From Litchfieldia salsa (GTDB taxonomy: Bacteria; Bacillota; Bacilli; Bacillales; Bacillaceae_L), in contig NZ_FNJU01000008.1 in assembly GCF_900104555.1 (NCBI RefSeq), positions 40,513 to 104,512 on the forward strand: DNA of 64,000 nucleotides. Reading direction: 5' to 3'. The notes beneath the pieces were generated by a model. The model did no database searches. It was not told the origin of the DNA and was given only the letters and a program-made list of their open reading frames with translations. Shown piece by piece: positions 40,589 to 49,760 of the stretch. Positions within the stretch are counted from its first letter, which is position 1. Each line of letters starts with the position of its first letter. A program made the translations under genes and the position numbers.

Positions 40589-41131
40589 TTAGAATTGGTT
40601 GGGGATTGGATAAAACCCGCCTCGTCTAACTTCGCTAACTCTACCGAAATTAGGGGGATACGGAAAGTTCCACTCTCCTCCATTTGGACCTGGTAGTGGG
40701 CCCTCAAAATTCGGTGGGTATGGGAAATTCCAACCTCCTCCATTTGGGCCTGGTAATGGGCCCTCAAAATTCGGTGGATATGGGAAATTCCAACCTCCTC
40801 CATTTGGGCCTGGTAATGGGCCCTCAAAATTCGGTGGATATGGGAAATTCCAACCTCCTCCATTTGGGCCTGGTAATGGGCCCTCAAAATTCGGTGGATA
40901 TGGGAAGTTCCAACCTCCTCCATTTGGGCCTGGTAATGGGCCCTCAAAATTCGGTGGATATGGGAAATTCCAACCTCCTCCATTTGGGCCTGGTAATGGG
41001 CCCTCAAAATTCGGTGGGTATGGGTTAATCCACCCCCCTCCAAAAATCGGTCCGGTGATATTTTGTTGCTGATATCTTGGCAATGTCATATTTAGATTGT
41101 ATCCATTGTTATAATAAGTTTTAGGCTTCAT
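40589..41131 (-). CDS. Pro/Gly/Trp-rich tandem-repeat protein, function unknown
   Basis: A 180-residue low-complexity protein. After an N-terminus with Asn, Tyr and Gln (about 1-28), a 20-residue unit with the sequence GGGWNFPYPPNFEGPLPGPN repeats six times, with degenerate units at both ends. There is no signal peptide, no membrane segment and no Cys. A strong GGAGGG stands before ATG, unlike the open frames read through the repeat in the other phases. It lacks homology that I recognise. Such repeats occur in coat, exosporium or surface proteins of spore-formers, but nothing here proves this. The gene is isolated between ppk and rlmI-like. Confidence 0.75.
   Translation of the reverse strand: MKPKTYYNNGYNLNMTLPRYQQQNITGPIFGGGWINPYPPNFEGPLPGPNGGGWNFPYPPNFEGPLPGPNGGGWNFPYPPNFEGPLPGPNGGGWNFPYPPNFEGPLPGPNGGGWNFPYPPNFEGPLPGPNGGGWNFPYPPNFEGPLPGPNGGEWNFPYPPNFGRVSEVRRGGFYPIPNQF
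40681..41040. repeat. 60-bp tandem repeat, six copies, near identical
   Basis: Copies start at 40681, 40741, 40801, 40861, 40921 and 40981, each with CATTTGG.CCTGGTA.TGGG at the left end. Those at 40741, 40801 and 40921 are identical and 40861 differs by one base. The repeat encodes the 20-residue unit of the protein at 40589-41131. High identity means recent expansion or gene conversion. Confidence 0.95.
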
Positions 41132-41367
41132 GTTTTCCCTCCTACATGAATACCTTATGCACTCATTATGAATTCGCCACCCAGATAAATTGTTTTTTTT
41201 CCATCCCTAAAAAGATTTTGTGTTTTTGACTAGTCACAGCTAATTATAAATGATTGAATGTAGCCGAAGATGTGCGAATCTCTTTACCAGAGCGTTTTAC
41301 TAAAAGCGCCTTCTTGATAGAGAGATGGCCGTGTCACAATTATGATTCTACATATCCTACCACTTAT

Positions 41368-42564
41368 TTATGTAATTTTTTGTATAAACACAACCTTAAG
41401 GTAGTTACCTTCTTTGAATTCTTTGATCGTCTTAAAATCTCTAGGAAGACCAAATTCTTCAAGTACTTTATATTTATCCCCTGTTTGATCAAAGGCTTTT
41501 TCAATAAAGCTCTTGAACTTCTCCATACCAAAGGTACTACAATTCGAGGAGGCTACAATGATTCCATCCTTCTCAGTTATCGTGATTGCCTTCTCCAGTA
41601 AGTCAGGATAATCTTTTCCAGCACTGAAGGTATTCTTTTTTGAACGCGCAAAACTAGGTGGATCTAAAATAACCATATCAAATGTGGCTTTAGTTCTGAC
41701 CGCATATTTAAAATAGTTAAATACATCTTCCACAATAATGTCATGTGATTCATAGTCAATCCCATTAACACTAAATTGCTCAATCGTTTTACTTTTACTA
41801 CGATTTGCTAAATCAACACTTGTTGTTTTTATAGCTCCTCCTAATGCAGCAGCAACTGAGAACGCTCCCGTGTATGAAAATGTATTTAACACTCGTTTTC
41901 CTTTTGAATACTTGTCTCTAATGGTTTTTCTTACATCTCTTTGATCTAGGAATACACCAACCATCGCACTTTCATTTAAGTAGATAGCGAAGTTAATGCC
42001 ATTTTCTTTCACAATAAGAGGAAATTCGGCTCTTTCTCCACCAATAAAGTCATCATCTTCTATATAGGTGCCTTTTTCTGCAAAGCGTTTTTTTTCATAG
42101 AGACCTTTATAATCCACTAGGTTTGAGAGAGATTTAAGTACATAGTCTTTAAAACAATAAATACCTTCACTATACCAACTGATTAAATAATAGCCATCAA
42201 AGTAATCAATCGTAAAACCGCCTATCCCATCTCCTTCTCCGTTAAATACTCTGAAGGCAGTCGTATCATTGGCATTAAAAAGTGAACGACGATTTTCAAG
42301 CGCAGTTTTAAGCTTCTTTTCAAAAAATGGTTGGTCAATGACTTCCTTTTGTTCTCTACTTAAAACCCAACCGATTCCTTTGTTTTGTTTCCCATAATAC
42401 CCTTTTGCTAGAAACTTATTTTTCTCATCGACAAGTTCAATAATGGTACCTTCTACTTTCACATCATTATGATTAACGATGGCCTCTTTCTTAATTAATG
42501 GAACACCAGCCCTCAAACTCTTTATATGAGCTGATTTTACCTTTAAGGATATTATTTTGTTCAT
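41368..42564 (-). CDS. RlmI-like 23S rRNA m5C methyltransferase
   Basis: A 398-residue enzyme with an N-terminal PUA-type RNA-binding domain (1-75), a linker domain (about 75-185) and a class I methyltransferase. VLNTFSYTGAFSVAAALGG is the SAM motif and MVILDPPSFARSK the DPPSF motif of the RlmI/RlmK family. B. subtilis YwbD is the closest known Bacillus type. It methylates a cytosine of 23S rRNA or an equivalent RNA. It is followed by the ORF-free region before the repeat protein and sits 60 bases from another RNA methyltransferase gene. Confidence 0.9.
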   Translation of the reverse strand: MNKIISLKVKSAHIKSLRAGVPLIKKEAIVNHNDVKVEGTIIELVDEKNKFLAKGYYGKQNKGIGWVLSREQKEVIDQPFFEKKLKTALENRRSLFNANDTTAFRVFNGEGDGIGGFTIDYFDGYYLISWYSEGIYCFKDYVLKSLSNLVDYKGLYEKKRFAEKGTYIEDDDFIGGERAEFPLIVKENGINFAIYLNESAMVGVFLDQRDVRKTIRDKYSKGKRVLNTFSYTGAFSVAAALGGAIKTTSVDLANRSKSKTIEQFSVNGIDYESHDIIVEDVFNYFKYAVRTKATFDMVILDPPSFARSKKNTFSAGKDYPDLLEKAITITEKDGIIVASSNCSTFGMEKFKSFIEKAFDQTGDKYKVLEEFGLPRDFKTIKEFKEGNYLKVVFIQKIT

Positions 42565-42623
42565 ATTGTCATCCTTCCTACAATCTACAATAATAAACTT
42601 TCTACATTCTTCTTAAAATGAGA

Positions 42624-43601
42624 CTACTCACTTTTTTGAGACTTTTCACAAACAATGATCTCTCTAGCAAATGACGCCCCTTTTTTGACGATACAGCGGT
42701 CTACAATATCAAAGCCTGCACTTGTAATAATGTGATCAATTGGTTCGATCGTGACAATTACTACCTTGTTAGCAAATGTTCTCGTATTTTGAAGCATTTC
42801 AAGCTGTTCCTCAGCAGTTATAACAGAACATAGATTGTATGGCATATCAATGATGGCTACATCATAATCTCCAGTAATCTCTCGAACGTCCTTGTGAGAT
42901 ACTTCAGTTTCGTAACCAAAATGCTCTATATTTTCTCGAACTCCAGGAATGATTAGATAATTAATATCACTAGCTACAATGTTTATTCCCATTGAGAGTG
43001 CCTCAACTACGACAGTCCCAATTCCACAGCATGGATCAATTGCTTTAATTCCTTCTGGATTAGGGACAGCAATATTTGCTACAGACCTTGCTACCCTAGT
43101 ACTAAGAGATGTAGAATAACTGTGCGGTTTTTTTTGATGCTGTAACCAAACTGCCATATTTTTGTTATACTCACCAAATACCCAACGTCCATTAAAATCC
43201 ATGATTCCATATATCATTTCAGGATTAAGCAAGTCTGGCTCTCCCTGGATTAGTAATCCTATTTCTCGCTCTATCTTGCGACGATCTTTATGTCGGACTT
43301 TCTCAACTTCATGATGGTTGCTATTCTGAACAAGGATCACTTTAAACGTCATTTCGGCTATTTGTAAATTTTTCACTTTCTCATATATTTCTTCTATATG
43401 TTCACCCTCGAAAATCACATCAATTCTTTCTCGAATAAACGGACTTCTACTCGGATCAATTTTGACTGAACTTTCCAAAATGTTGGTTTTTGAGTCTTTA
43501 CCAAAAAGAGAGCGCATTTCTAAAGCACACAACTCAATTTCATCTTTTGTGCAAGCATAATTATAAATATAAGTCTTATGCTCTCCATTCATTCCATTCA
43601 T
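42624..43601 (-). CDS. TRM11/THUMP-like nucleic-acid methyltransferase
   Basis: A 325-residue protein whose C-terminal half is a class I SAM methyltransferase of the TRM-G10 group: AIDPCCGIGTVVVEAL is motif I and AIIDMPYNL is the N/DPPY-type motif (here DMPY, one residue off the usual DPPY). The N-terminal part has features of the RNA-binding ferredoxin-like region. It probably modifies tRNA or rRNA guanine. I start at ATG 43601, after AAAGGA at 9 bases; an upstream start has no ribosome-binding site. The adjacent rlmI-like gene is close and co-oriented. Confidence 0.82.
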   Translation of the reverse strand: MNGMNGEHKTYIYNYACTKDEIELCALEMRSLFGKDSKTNILESSVKIDPSRSPFIRERIDVIFEGEHIEEIYEKVKNLQIAEMTFKVILVQNSNHHEVEKVRHKDRRKIEREIGLLIQGEPDLLNPEMIYGIMDFNGRWVFGEYNKNMAVWLQHQKKPHSYSTSLSTRVARSVANIAVPNPEGIKAIDPCCGIGTVVVEALSMGINIVASDINYLIIPGVRENIEHFGYETEVSHKDVREITGDYDVAIIDMPYNLCSVITAEEQLEMLQNTRTFANKVVIVTIEPIDHIITSAGFDIVDRCIVKKGASFAREIIVCEKSQKSE

Positions 43602-43619
43602 TGATTCAATTCCTTTCAC

Positions 43620-43820
43620 TTCTACACTGTATTATTTTTAGTTACTCTGGAACGGCTCTACAACCCCATTCTGAGTGAGTAAATTCTTTTTTTAATTCAT
43701 CCTCACATATCAACCAAGTATAGCACTTTTCATGGGGTGATGCCTGTCACTATCTAAAAAGACTGTTTTGCTACATTAACACTATGACTGTAATAAAAAG
43801 TTCACAACTTCTTGAATGAA
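43620..43820. other. Intergenic sequence with REP-like fragment
   Basis: No gene is seen. TGCCTGTCAC at 43741-43750 resembles the TGCCTGGCAC motif found at 13600 and near 53490 but with one change. The rest is AT-rich and carries no recognised fold. Confidence 0.4.
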
Positions 43821-43872
43821 TTGTGAAGTTATTCACATAACTATTGTGAAAACATTCACAAGGTTGTAAGAT
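43821..43872 (+). promoter_or_regulatory. doxX-like promoter with two Rex/Fnr-type palindromes
   Basis: TTGTGAAGTTATTCACAT (43821-43838) and TTGTGAAAACATTCACAA (43844-43861) lie 23 bases apart. The second is a perfect TTGTGAA-N4-TTCACAA, the Rex consensus, and also fits TGTGA-N6-TCACA of Fnr. Within it TTGTGA (43844-43849), 17 bases, TAAGAT (43867-43872) form a promoter, so a bound protein would cover the -35. That favours repression, hence Rex over an activator. Confidence 0.75.
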
Positions 43873-43923
43873 ACAGACATAGAGATAAATAAAAAATTAT
43901 AAGAAATAAGGAGAGGATTCAAG

Positions 43924-44445
43924 ATGATTAACACATTTTTAAGAGAAAATAAGATTGCAGCAGGCATTTTAACAGTGATTAGATTGTATCTAGGATGGAC
44001 TTGGATGACTGGTGGATGGGGCAAAATTACAGGTGGTGGATTTGATGCTGCTGGATATTTAAATGGTGCACTTGCAAATCCGGTAGCTGATAAAGCAACA
44101 GGAGCAGCGCTTTATCCAACATACAACGCATTTATTGAAGGAATAGCATTACCAAACGTCGGACTCATTAACTTCTTAATCCCTTGGGGTGAATTCTTAG
44201 TAGGTGTAGGCTTGCTTTTAGGCTGCTTAACGACTGCAGCAATGTTCTTTGGACTGATGATGAACTTCATGTTCATGTTTGCTGGAACAGTGAGCACAAA
44301 TCCTTGGATGGTATTACTAAGCGTCATTATATTAGCAGCTGGTGCAAATGCAGGTAAATTCGGAGCTGACTATTATGTGCTACCATATTTAAGAAAAGTG
44401 ATGAAATTAGATATTAGCAAAGACACGAACACAAATGTAGCTTAA
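43924..44445 (+). CDS. DoxX-family integral membrane protein
   Basis: A 173-residue membrane protein with four hydrophobic segments. LTVIRLYLGWTWMTGGWGKI and IPWGEFLVGVGLLLG belong to the DoxX family (Pfam DoxX), whose members are linked with quinone- or thiol-based redox processes. The role of this protein is unknown. Its promoter has two palindromes of redox-sensor type, so expression is expected to change with NADH/NAD+ or oxygen. AAGGAGAGG precedes the ATG. Confidence 0.88.
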   Translation: MINTFLRENKIAAGILTVIRLYLGWTWMTGGWGKITGGGFDAAGYLNGALANPVADKATGAALYPTYNAFIEGIALPNVGLINFLIPWGEFLVGVGLLLGCLTTAAMFFGLMMNFMFMFAGTVSTNPWMVLLSVIILAAGANAGKFGADYYVLPYLRKVMKLDISKDTNTNVA

Positions 44446-44467
44446 TAAAGTTATCTGATATAATTAA

Positions 44468-44511
44468 AAACACAAAAGCTGAAGATTCAAATCTTCAGCT
44501 TTTGTGTTTTT
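44468..44511. terminator. Bidirectional terminator
   Basis: A stem of about 19 base pairs, AACACAAAAGCTGAAGAT against its complement around a 4-base loop, ending in T-runs. It separates the doxX-like and GH42 genes. Confidence 0.93.
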
Positions 44512-44517
44512 AATTTA

Positions 44518-46587
44518 TTATTTATTATTTCTTCTCTTTTCCACAATTCTAACACCATATTCCTCGAAGGTGACCTCCCCATGAAGTTCTTCTCCAGTCA
44601 ATAAATCTTTTACAACTGAATCAAACACTACCGGTTGCTTTTCCTCAGTAAAATTCATGACAAACATATAGTCACTTTCTGGAGATTGTCGAACTTGCAC
44701 TGAAACTCCTTGCCCATGTTTTATCTTTGCAACTGGCTCAAGCGTTAGTTCATTCATTAATTTCTGATAGAATGCTTGTTGGAATGAATGCTCTAAACGA
44801 CCTCCAATATAATAAGCGTTTCCATTCTTATATTTATTACTGGTAACAGCAGGTGATTCTGCATAAAAGTCATCCTCATAGACAGCTTCAACATTCGCAG
44901 AATCCACTTCAATAATCGTGGCATAATCCTTTAACACATATGTTTCACCTTTATATTTGACTGAGTTTTTATCCTTTGGATATAAAGTATCAGTTTCAAC
45001 AGGCTTCATACCGAAAATTTCCTGTAGATCCTTGTGCCAGCCCCCAAGATACGTTAAATCATGCTCATTTACTAACCCACTAATGTAAGTCATAATTAAC
45101 GTACCACCACTAGCAACGTATGTTTTCAACCTAGCAATCGTTTCTTCACTGACTAAATAAAGCATTGGAACAATCAATAATTTATAAGATGAAAAATCTT
45201 GCTCCTTCGTAATGACATCAACTGGAATATCCTTTTCCCAAAATGCTTTATAATGTTTCTGCAAAGTTTGTGGATAAAGCTTAGTCTTAAGTCCAAACCC
45301 TTGTGCGTCATTAAGTGCCCAATTGCTTTCCCAATCATAGAGAACAGCTACATCTGCAGGGCGATTTGTACCAATTACCTCAGATAACTTCCCTAAGGTT
45401 TCCCCCACTATCGCCACATCTTTGAACACACGGTTTTCCGTACTGTTATCATGATCAACAACTGCACCGTGGAATTTCTCCGATGATCCACGTGATTTTC
45501 GCCACTGGAAATACAGAACACTATCAGACCCATGTGAGATCATTTGCATAGATGAAAGAAGATGCATTCCTGGACGTTTCGCTTTATTCACATTATGCCA
45601 ATTGACGAGACTTGGAGTCGATTCCATTAATAAAAATGGTTGTTGTTTAAGACTGCGATATAGATCATTAATAAAGCCTACCTTTGACGCTAACTCAGTT
45701 GTACTTTCCCAATCATTGTGCCAAGCAGGGTATGCATCCCAGCTAATTACATCCAGATGTTTCGCAAACTTGCTATAGTCTAACGCCTGGAATGGAATTA
45801 GGTCATGAGTATCCGCCATAAAATTCGTCGTAATCGGTATCTCAGGTGTTAACTCTCTTAGTGGCACAATTTCATTTTTATAAAAAGAAATCGTTTGGTC
45901 CGTAATAAATCTTCGCCAATCTAGATTTAAACCGTGAACCATGCTTTCTCCAATGGGAGACGGTGATTCCACTTGTGACCAATCACTAATCGTATGGCTC
46001 CAAAATGGTCCCCACCAGGCATCATTCAACTCTTTAAGACTATGATTATATCTCTCTTTCAACCATTCCCTGAAAGCACATTGACACTTATCACAATGGC
46101 ACTCTCCACCATATTCATTCGATATATGCCACATAAGGATAGCTGGGTGATTTCCATATCTCTCTGCCAATAACCGGTTGATAGTTTGAGTCTTGTCACG
46201 ATATACGTCTGATGTAAAACAGTGATTATGTCTTCCACCATGATGCTGCTTAACCCTTGAAGCATTAACACGTAGAACTTCAGGATATTTTTGTGACATC
46301 CAAGCAGGACGAGCTCCACTTGGAGTGGCTAAAATGACTCGACCATCGATTTTATAAATATTGTCTATGATAGAATCAAGCCATTCGAAATGGTAAATGC
46401 CCTCTTCTGGCTCAAGCGCACTCCATGCAAAGATACCAACGGAAAAGGTATTTGTGTTTGCAAGCTGCATTAATTTGATATCGTCAGCTAAAATATCTGG
46501 TCGGTCCAACCATTGATCAGGATTATAGTCTCCTCCATGAAGCATAAAATCCGCTTTTGTCACATGGCTTTTATTAAGATTTGACAT
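44518..46587 (-). CDS. GH42 beta-galactosidase
   Basis: A 689-residue GH42 enzyme. HGGDYNPDQW opens the TIM barrel, WHISNEYGG carries the acid/base Glu, LLMESTPS the nucleophile Glu, and GECHCDKCQC a Cys cluster that binds zinc in this family. It has no signal peptide. Homologues GanA and YesZ in B. subtilis act on galactan oligomers or rhamnogalacturonan side chains. It stands alone, about 10 kb from the pectin island, with a terminator after it and a strong AGGAGGAGG ribosome-binding site. Confidence 0.93.
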   Translation of the reverse strand: MSNLNKSHVTKADFMLHGGDYNPDQWLDRPDILADDIKLMQLANTNTFSVGIFAWSALEPEEGIYHFEWLDSIIDNIYKIDGRVILATPSGARPAWMSQKYPEVLRVNASRVKQHHGGRHNHCFTSDVYRDKTQTINRLLAERYGNHPAILMWHISNEYGGECHCDKCQCAFREWLKERYNHSLKELNDAWWGPFWSHTISDWSQVESPSPIGESMVHGLNLDWRRFITDQTISFYKNEIVPLRELTPEIPITTNFMADTHDLIPFQALDYSKFAKHLDVISWDAYPAWHNDWESTTELASKVGFINDLYRSLKQQPFLLMESTPSLVNWHNVNKAKRPGMHLLSSMQMISHGSDSVLYFQWRKSRGSSEKFHGAVVDHDNSTENRVFKDVAIVGETLGKLSEVIGTNRPADVAVLYDWESNWALNDAQGFGLKTKLYPQTLQKHYKAFWEKDIPVDVITKEQDFSSYKLLIVPMLYLVSEETIARLKTYVASGGTLIMTYISGLVNEHDLTYLGGWHKDLQEIFGMKPVETDTLYPKDKNSVKYKGETYVLKDYATIIEVDSANVEAVYEDDFYAESPAVTSNKYKNGNAYYIGGRLEHSFQQAFYQKLMNELTLEPVAKIKHGQGVSVQVRQSPESDYMFVMNFTEEKQPVVFDSVVKDLLTGEELHGEVTFEEYGVRIVEKRRNNK

Positions 46588-46722
46588 ACTTCCTCCTCCT
46601 AACGCTTAAAATTTCTGTTACAACTATCTCACACGGCCAAACCACCTCAAATTAACTTAAAGCAATGTTGTTTCCCTGTTGTCGAATCAATCTTATGTAC
46701 AAAGTTAATTATCCAAGAAATA

Positions 46723-46757
46723 CAAAAAAAAGACAATTATGGTTTTCATAATCGTCT
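46723..46757 (-). terminator. Terminator of dbpA
   Basis: On the minus strand AGACGATTATG pairs with CATAATTGTCT and is followed by a run of T. It lies 15 bases after the dbpA stop codon. Confidence 0.88.
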
Positions 46758-46771
46758 CCTTAATTACCATA

Positions 46772-48217
46772 TTATTTAATCGCCGGACTAACCTTAAGCT
46801 TCTTTCCTTTGATTGTTGTATTTTCCATCGCTTGTAAAACAAGTGATCCTTTACCATTTAGGATATCCACATATGATAAATTTTCCTTGATCGTAATAAT
46901 GCCAATATCATCTGCGGTAACACCAGGAATTTTTGCAATGGTTCCGACGAAATCTACAGCACGTATCTTCTTATTTTTCCCACCACTAAAATGAAGTTTT
47001 AAAATATCTTTGTTTATACGTGCAGTTTTATTATTTCTTACGACACGGCGTCCATTAATTTTTTCTTCAAAGGCTGCCATTTCTCGAGCAACTTCTTGTT
47101 GTGTAGGTGCTTCCATAACCGGGAGTTCGAAGCCCACATATCTCTCAATTGCCCTCCTGAATTTTTCTTCATAAGGGGTTTCAAACATAATCGCTTTTCC
47201 CTTATTCCCAGCACGCCCAGTCCGACCAGTTCGATGAACATAACTTTCTTTTTCCATTGGGACATCGTAGTTTATCACGATTGTGACATTATCAATATCG
47301 ATTCCTCTTGCGGCTACATCCGTTGCAATCAAATATCGGAAATTCCCCATTTTAAAACCATCCATAACCGCGAAACGGTCCTCTTGTTCCAGCCCACCAT
47401 GTAGTCTTTCACACGAATAATTAGCATTATTTAACTCATTGTATACTTGGTCAACATGTTCTTTTGTTCTACAAAAGATTATACAGCTATCTGGGTTCTC
47501 AACAACCGTTATATCTTTAAGTAGTGCAATCTTATCTTCTTCTTTTACTTTCACTAAACGATGCTCAATGGTTGAGGTTGTTATTCCACTGGAAACAATC
47601 TCAATATGGCTAGGATCTTTCATATACTTATGACAAAGCTTTTCAACATCCTCGGGCAAAGTAGCCGAAAATACCATGGTAACTCTATCGGAAGGAAGTT
47701 CCTTAATAATTGACTCTACTGTATCTATAAATCCCATATTCAGCATTTCATCTGCTTCATCAATAATTAAGTATTTTATTTTATCTAAACGAAGTGTTCC
47801 TCTTTCAATATGGTCCATTACACGACCAGGAGTCCCCACAACAATATGTGTTTTTTGCGATAATTCTTCTTTTTGTTTTGAAAAAGGCTCTTTTCCGTAG
47901 ACAGCCAACGCTTTAATCCGTTTAAATCTCCCGATGTTTGTCAAGTCGTCACGCACTTGGGCTGCAAGCTCTCTAGTTGGTGTAAGAATCAATACTTGTG
48001 GATCTTTTTCCTCCCACTCAACCATTTCACAAATTGGGATTCCAAATGATGCTGTCTTTCCACTTCCTGTTTGTGATTTAACGACAAGATCTTCGTTTTT
48101 TAAAGCCTTGGGAATAACCTCAGTTTGAACTTCAGTTGGAGTCTCATATTTTAATACCTCCAAGGCTCTGTTAATTTCTTCACTTAACTGATACTCTTCG
48201 AAATTTTTTATACTCAT
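46772..48217 (-). CDS. dbpA: DEAD-box RNA helicase DbpA/YxiN
   Basis: A 481-residue helicase: Q motif near residue 25, Walker [41 protein letters not shown] and [10 protein letters not shown]. The C-terminal 75 residues ([16 protein letters not shown] onward) form the RRM-like domain that makes DbpA/YxiN specific for hairpin 92 of 23S rRNA, acting in 50S assembly. A palindrome TATAGGA...TCCTATA lies in its leader. The cold-shock gene upstream is separated by its own terminator. Confidence 0.95.
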   Translation of the reverse strand: MSIKNFEEYQLSEEINRALEVLKYETPTEVQTEVIPKALKNEDLVVKSQTGSGKTASFGIPICEMVEWEEKDPQVLILTPTRELAAQVRDDLTNIGRFKRIKALAVYGKEPFSKQKEELSQKTHIVVGTPGRVMDHIERGTLRLDKIKYLIIDEADEMLNMGFIDTVESIIKELPSDRVTMVFSATLPEDVEKLCHKYMKDPSHIEIVSSGITTSTIEHRLVKVKEEDKIALLKDITVVENPDSCIIFCRTKEHVDQVYNELNNANYSCERLHGGLEQEDRFAVMDGFKMGNFRYLIATDVAARGIDIDNVTIVINYDVPMEKESYVHRTGRTGRAGNKGKAIMFETPYEEKFRRAIERYVGFELPVMEAPTQQEVAREMAAFEEKINGRRVVRNNKTARINKDILKLHFSGGKNKKIRAVDFVGTIAKIPGVTADDIGIITIKENLSYVDILNGKGSLVLQAMENTTIKGKKLKVSPAIK

Positions 48218-48302
48218 GTAGTAACCTCATTTTTTATATGATTGATTATCTATAGGATTCTCTCTCCTATAAATCGTATTCAATTTTTGATTTCTTTTTA
48301 CA

Positions 48303-48336
48303 AAACAAAAAGGACTCTAAATAAATAGAGTCCTTT
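48303..48336 (-). terminator. Terminator of the cold-shock gene
   Basis: On the minus strand AAAGGACTCTA pairs with TTAGAGTCCTTT, followed by TTTGTTTTG. It lies 7 bases after the stop of the csp gene. Confidence 0.92.
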
Positions 48337-48342
48337 AAACAA

Positions 48343-48543
48343 TTATGCTTTGTTAACGTTAGTAGCTTGAAGTCCACGTTGACCTTGCTCAGTGTCAAAA
48401 GTCACTTTTTGGCCTTCGTCTAAAGATTTAAATCCTTCGCCTTGGATAGCTGAGAAATGTACGAATACGTCTTCTCCACCTTCAATTTCAATGAAACCGA
48501 AACCTTTTTCTGCGTTAAACCATTTTACTGTACCTTGTTGCAT
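48343..48543 (-). CDS. csp: Cold-shock protein (CspB/CspD-type)
   Basis: A 66-residue OB-fold RNA chaperone. [18 protein letters not shown] contains the RNP1 (KGFGFIE) and RNP2 (DVFVHF) motifs and the usual end of family members is present. Start ATG 48543 follows AGGAGGAAACACAC; an upstream extension has no such site. It should act as an mRNA chaperone at low temperature. A leader of more than 100 bases before the start is AT-rich and might carry cold-dependent structure, which I cannot confirm. Confidence 0.96.
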   Translation of the reverse strand: MQQGTVKWFNAEKGFGFIEIEGGEDVFVHFSAIQGEGFKSLDEGQKVTFDTEQGQRGLQATNVNKA

Positions 48544-48765
48544 GTGTGTTTCCTCCTGTGTGGATCTAATCCACGTTTTATTACTAGAATTGCTCAATTA
48601 GATATCAAAGGCGAAAAGTTTAAATACTTATTACCTACAGACCGAACAATAATGCTCCTTAAGCATAGCAGATATCCTCGGGAAAAGCAAATAAGTATAA
48701 AATTTTATTTAATTCTTACACCTTTTTGCTTTGTAAAAGCATTCTAGGTTTTCTATTGTATATAG

Positions 48766-49140
48766 TTAAACATATAACTTCGAAACTTTTGTTATTACCT
48801 TTTTATCCTTCGCTGTAACTTTTTTGGGTTTGATAGGTGTACCCATTTTATAGTCAGCTTGTAATTCTAAAGAAGTAATTTGAAGATAAAATGCTATTGA
48901 TTCTTTATCTCCACCAAGATATCCTTTTAAAATCTTCATTTTATCAGATGATCCTGTCATCTTCCACTTGTAGTCCCATTCGATTTCGTTCTTGTAGGTT
49001 GAATCCATCTTTTCCTTCAACCCTAGCGCTTCTGAGACAGCTTCCTCAGGTGTATTAAAGAATGAATTAGGCCTTTTTAGACGCTTTTTCTTCACTCCAT
49101 CTCCTGCTTGAGCTTGGTATACCATACTAGTTATTGCCAT
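48766..49140 (-). CDS. Hypothetical protein, 124 residues
   Basis: I do not recognise this protein. It is soluble, very basic (many Lys), with an N-terminal MVYQAQAGDGVKKKRLKRPN segment, a central Trp pair (WDYKWKM) and a Lys-rich C-terminus. AAGGAAGG lies about 10 bases before the ATG, which supports expression. It sits between nrdG and csp without clear operon linkage, as the gaps on both sides exceed 150 bases. Confidence 0.6.
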   Translation of the reverse strand: MAITSMVYQAQAGDGVKKKRLKRPNSFFNTPEEAVSEALGLKEKMDSTYKNEIEWDYKWKMTGSSDKMKILKGYLGGDKESIAFYLQITSLELQADYKMGTPIKPKKVTAKDKKVITKVSKLYV

Positions 49141-49313
49141 ATTGTTTGGTCATCCTTCCTTAGTGGTCTCGCCTTCTGCCAATGAGAATGAGCACCAGAA
49201 GACCTTCGGGTTATTCCCTTCTAACTAGTATACCCTAAAAAACCAATACCTACCAATTAGAAGGAAAATTTGTATCAAAAAGATTAAAGGCTCTAATAAT
49301 CCAGTTTTAAACC

Positions 49314-49760
49314 CTAAGTAAGATAATGAATTTGTTGATTACGACTCCCACGAAATTTCAATGTTAAATCCCGCTCAGAAAGAATAAATTGGCCATCTAC
49401 TAAAACATCGCAAAAAGACAGAAGTTCGAGCTTATGAATATCTCCACTTTTCCGAATTTCTTCTAATGTAAATCCTGTATAAGCCCAGATATTTTTCCCT
49501 TCCCGTTTTAACCTTTTTGCTACCTCCGCCACTTCCATTGCTTGTAAAAACGGTTCACCTCCACTTAAAGTTATGTTAGTTAGTGGATTTAATGCCGCTG
49601 CTACGACTTCCTCAACACACATCTCAATGCCATTCTCGATCCTCCAACTTGATGGATTATGACACCCCCGGCAACGATGTGGGCATCCTGAGAAAAAGAG
49701 GACGGTACGCAGTCCCTCCCCATCAACAACTGAATCATGAAGAATATTCATAACCTTCAT
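49314..49760 (-). CDS. nrdG: Anaerobic ribonucleotide reductase activating protein
   Basis: A small radical-SAM enzyme of 148 residues. The [4Fe-4S] motif is CPHRCRGCHN (near residues 26-35), preceded by EGLRTVLFFSG. TLSGGEPFLQ is the SAM-binding stretch. It puts the glycyl radical on NrdD. Its start overlaps the nrdD stop by 4 bases, so the pair is translationally coupled. Confidence 0.95.
   Translation of the reverse strand: MKVMNILHDSVVDGEGLRTVLFFSGCPHRCRGCHNPSSWRIENGIEMCVEEVVAAALNPLTNITLSGGEPFLQAMEVAEVAKRLKREGKNIWAYTGFTLEEIRKSGDIHKLELLSFCDVLVDGQFILSERDLTLKFRGSRNQQIHYLT

Noticed and set aside
40444-41043. Alternative minus-strand and plus-strand repeat ORFs across the 60-bp repeats
   Set aside because: The repeat length is a multiple of three, so several frames stay open. 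Only the frame ending at 40589 has a strong ribosome-binding site and a non-repeat N-terminus.
41141-41220. Sporulation sigma (SigK/SigE) promoter before the repeat protein
   Set aside because: CATAAGGTA resembles a SigK -10, but no AC or ATA element is found at the required distance upstream.
41254-41601. 115-codon plus-strand ORF
   Set aside because: It lies mostly antisense to the RlmI-like gene and has no ribosome-binding site.
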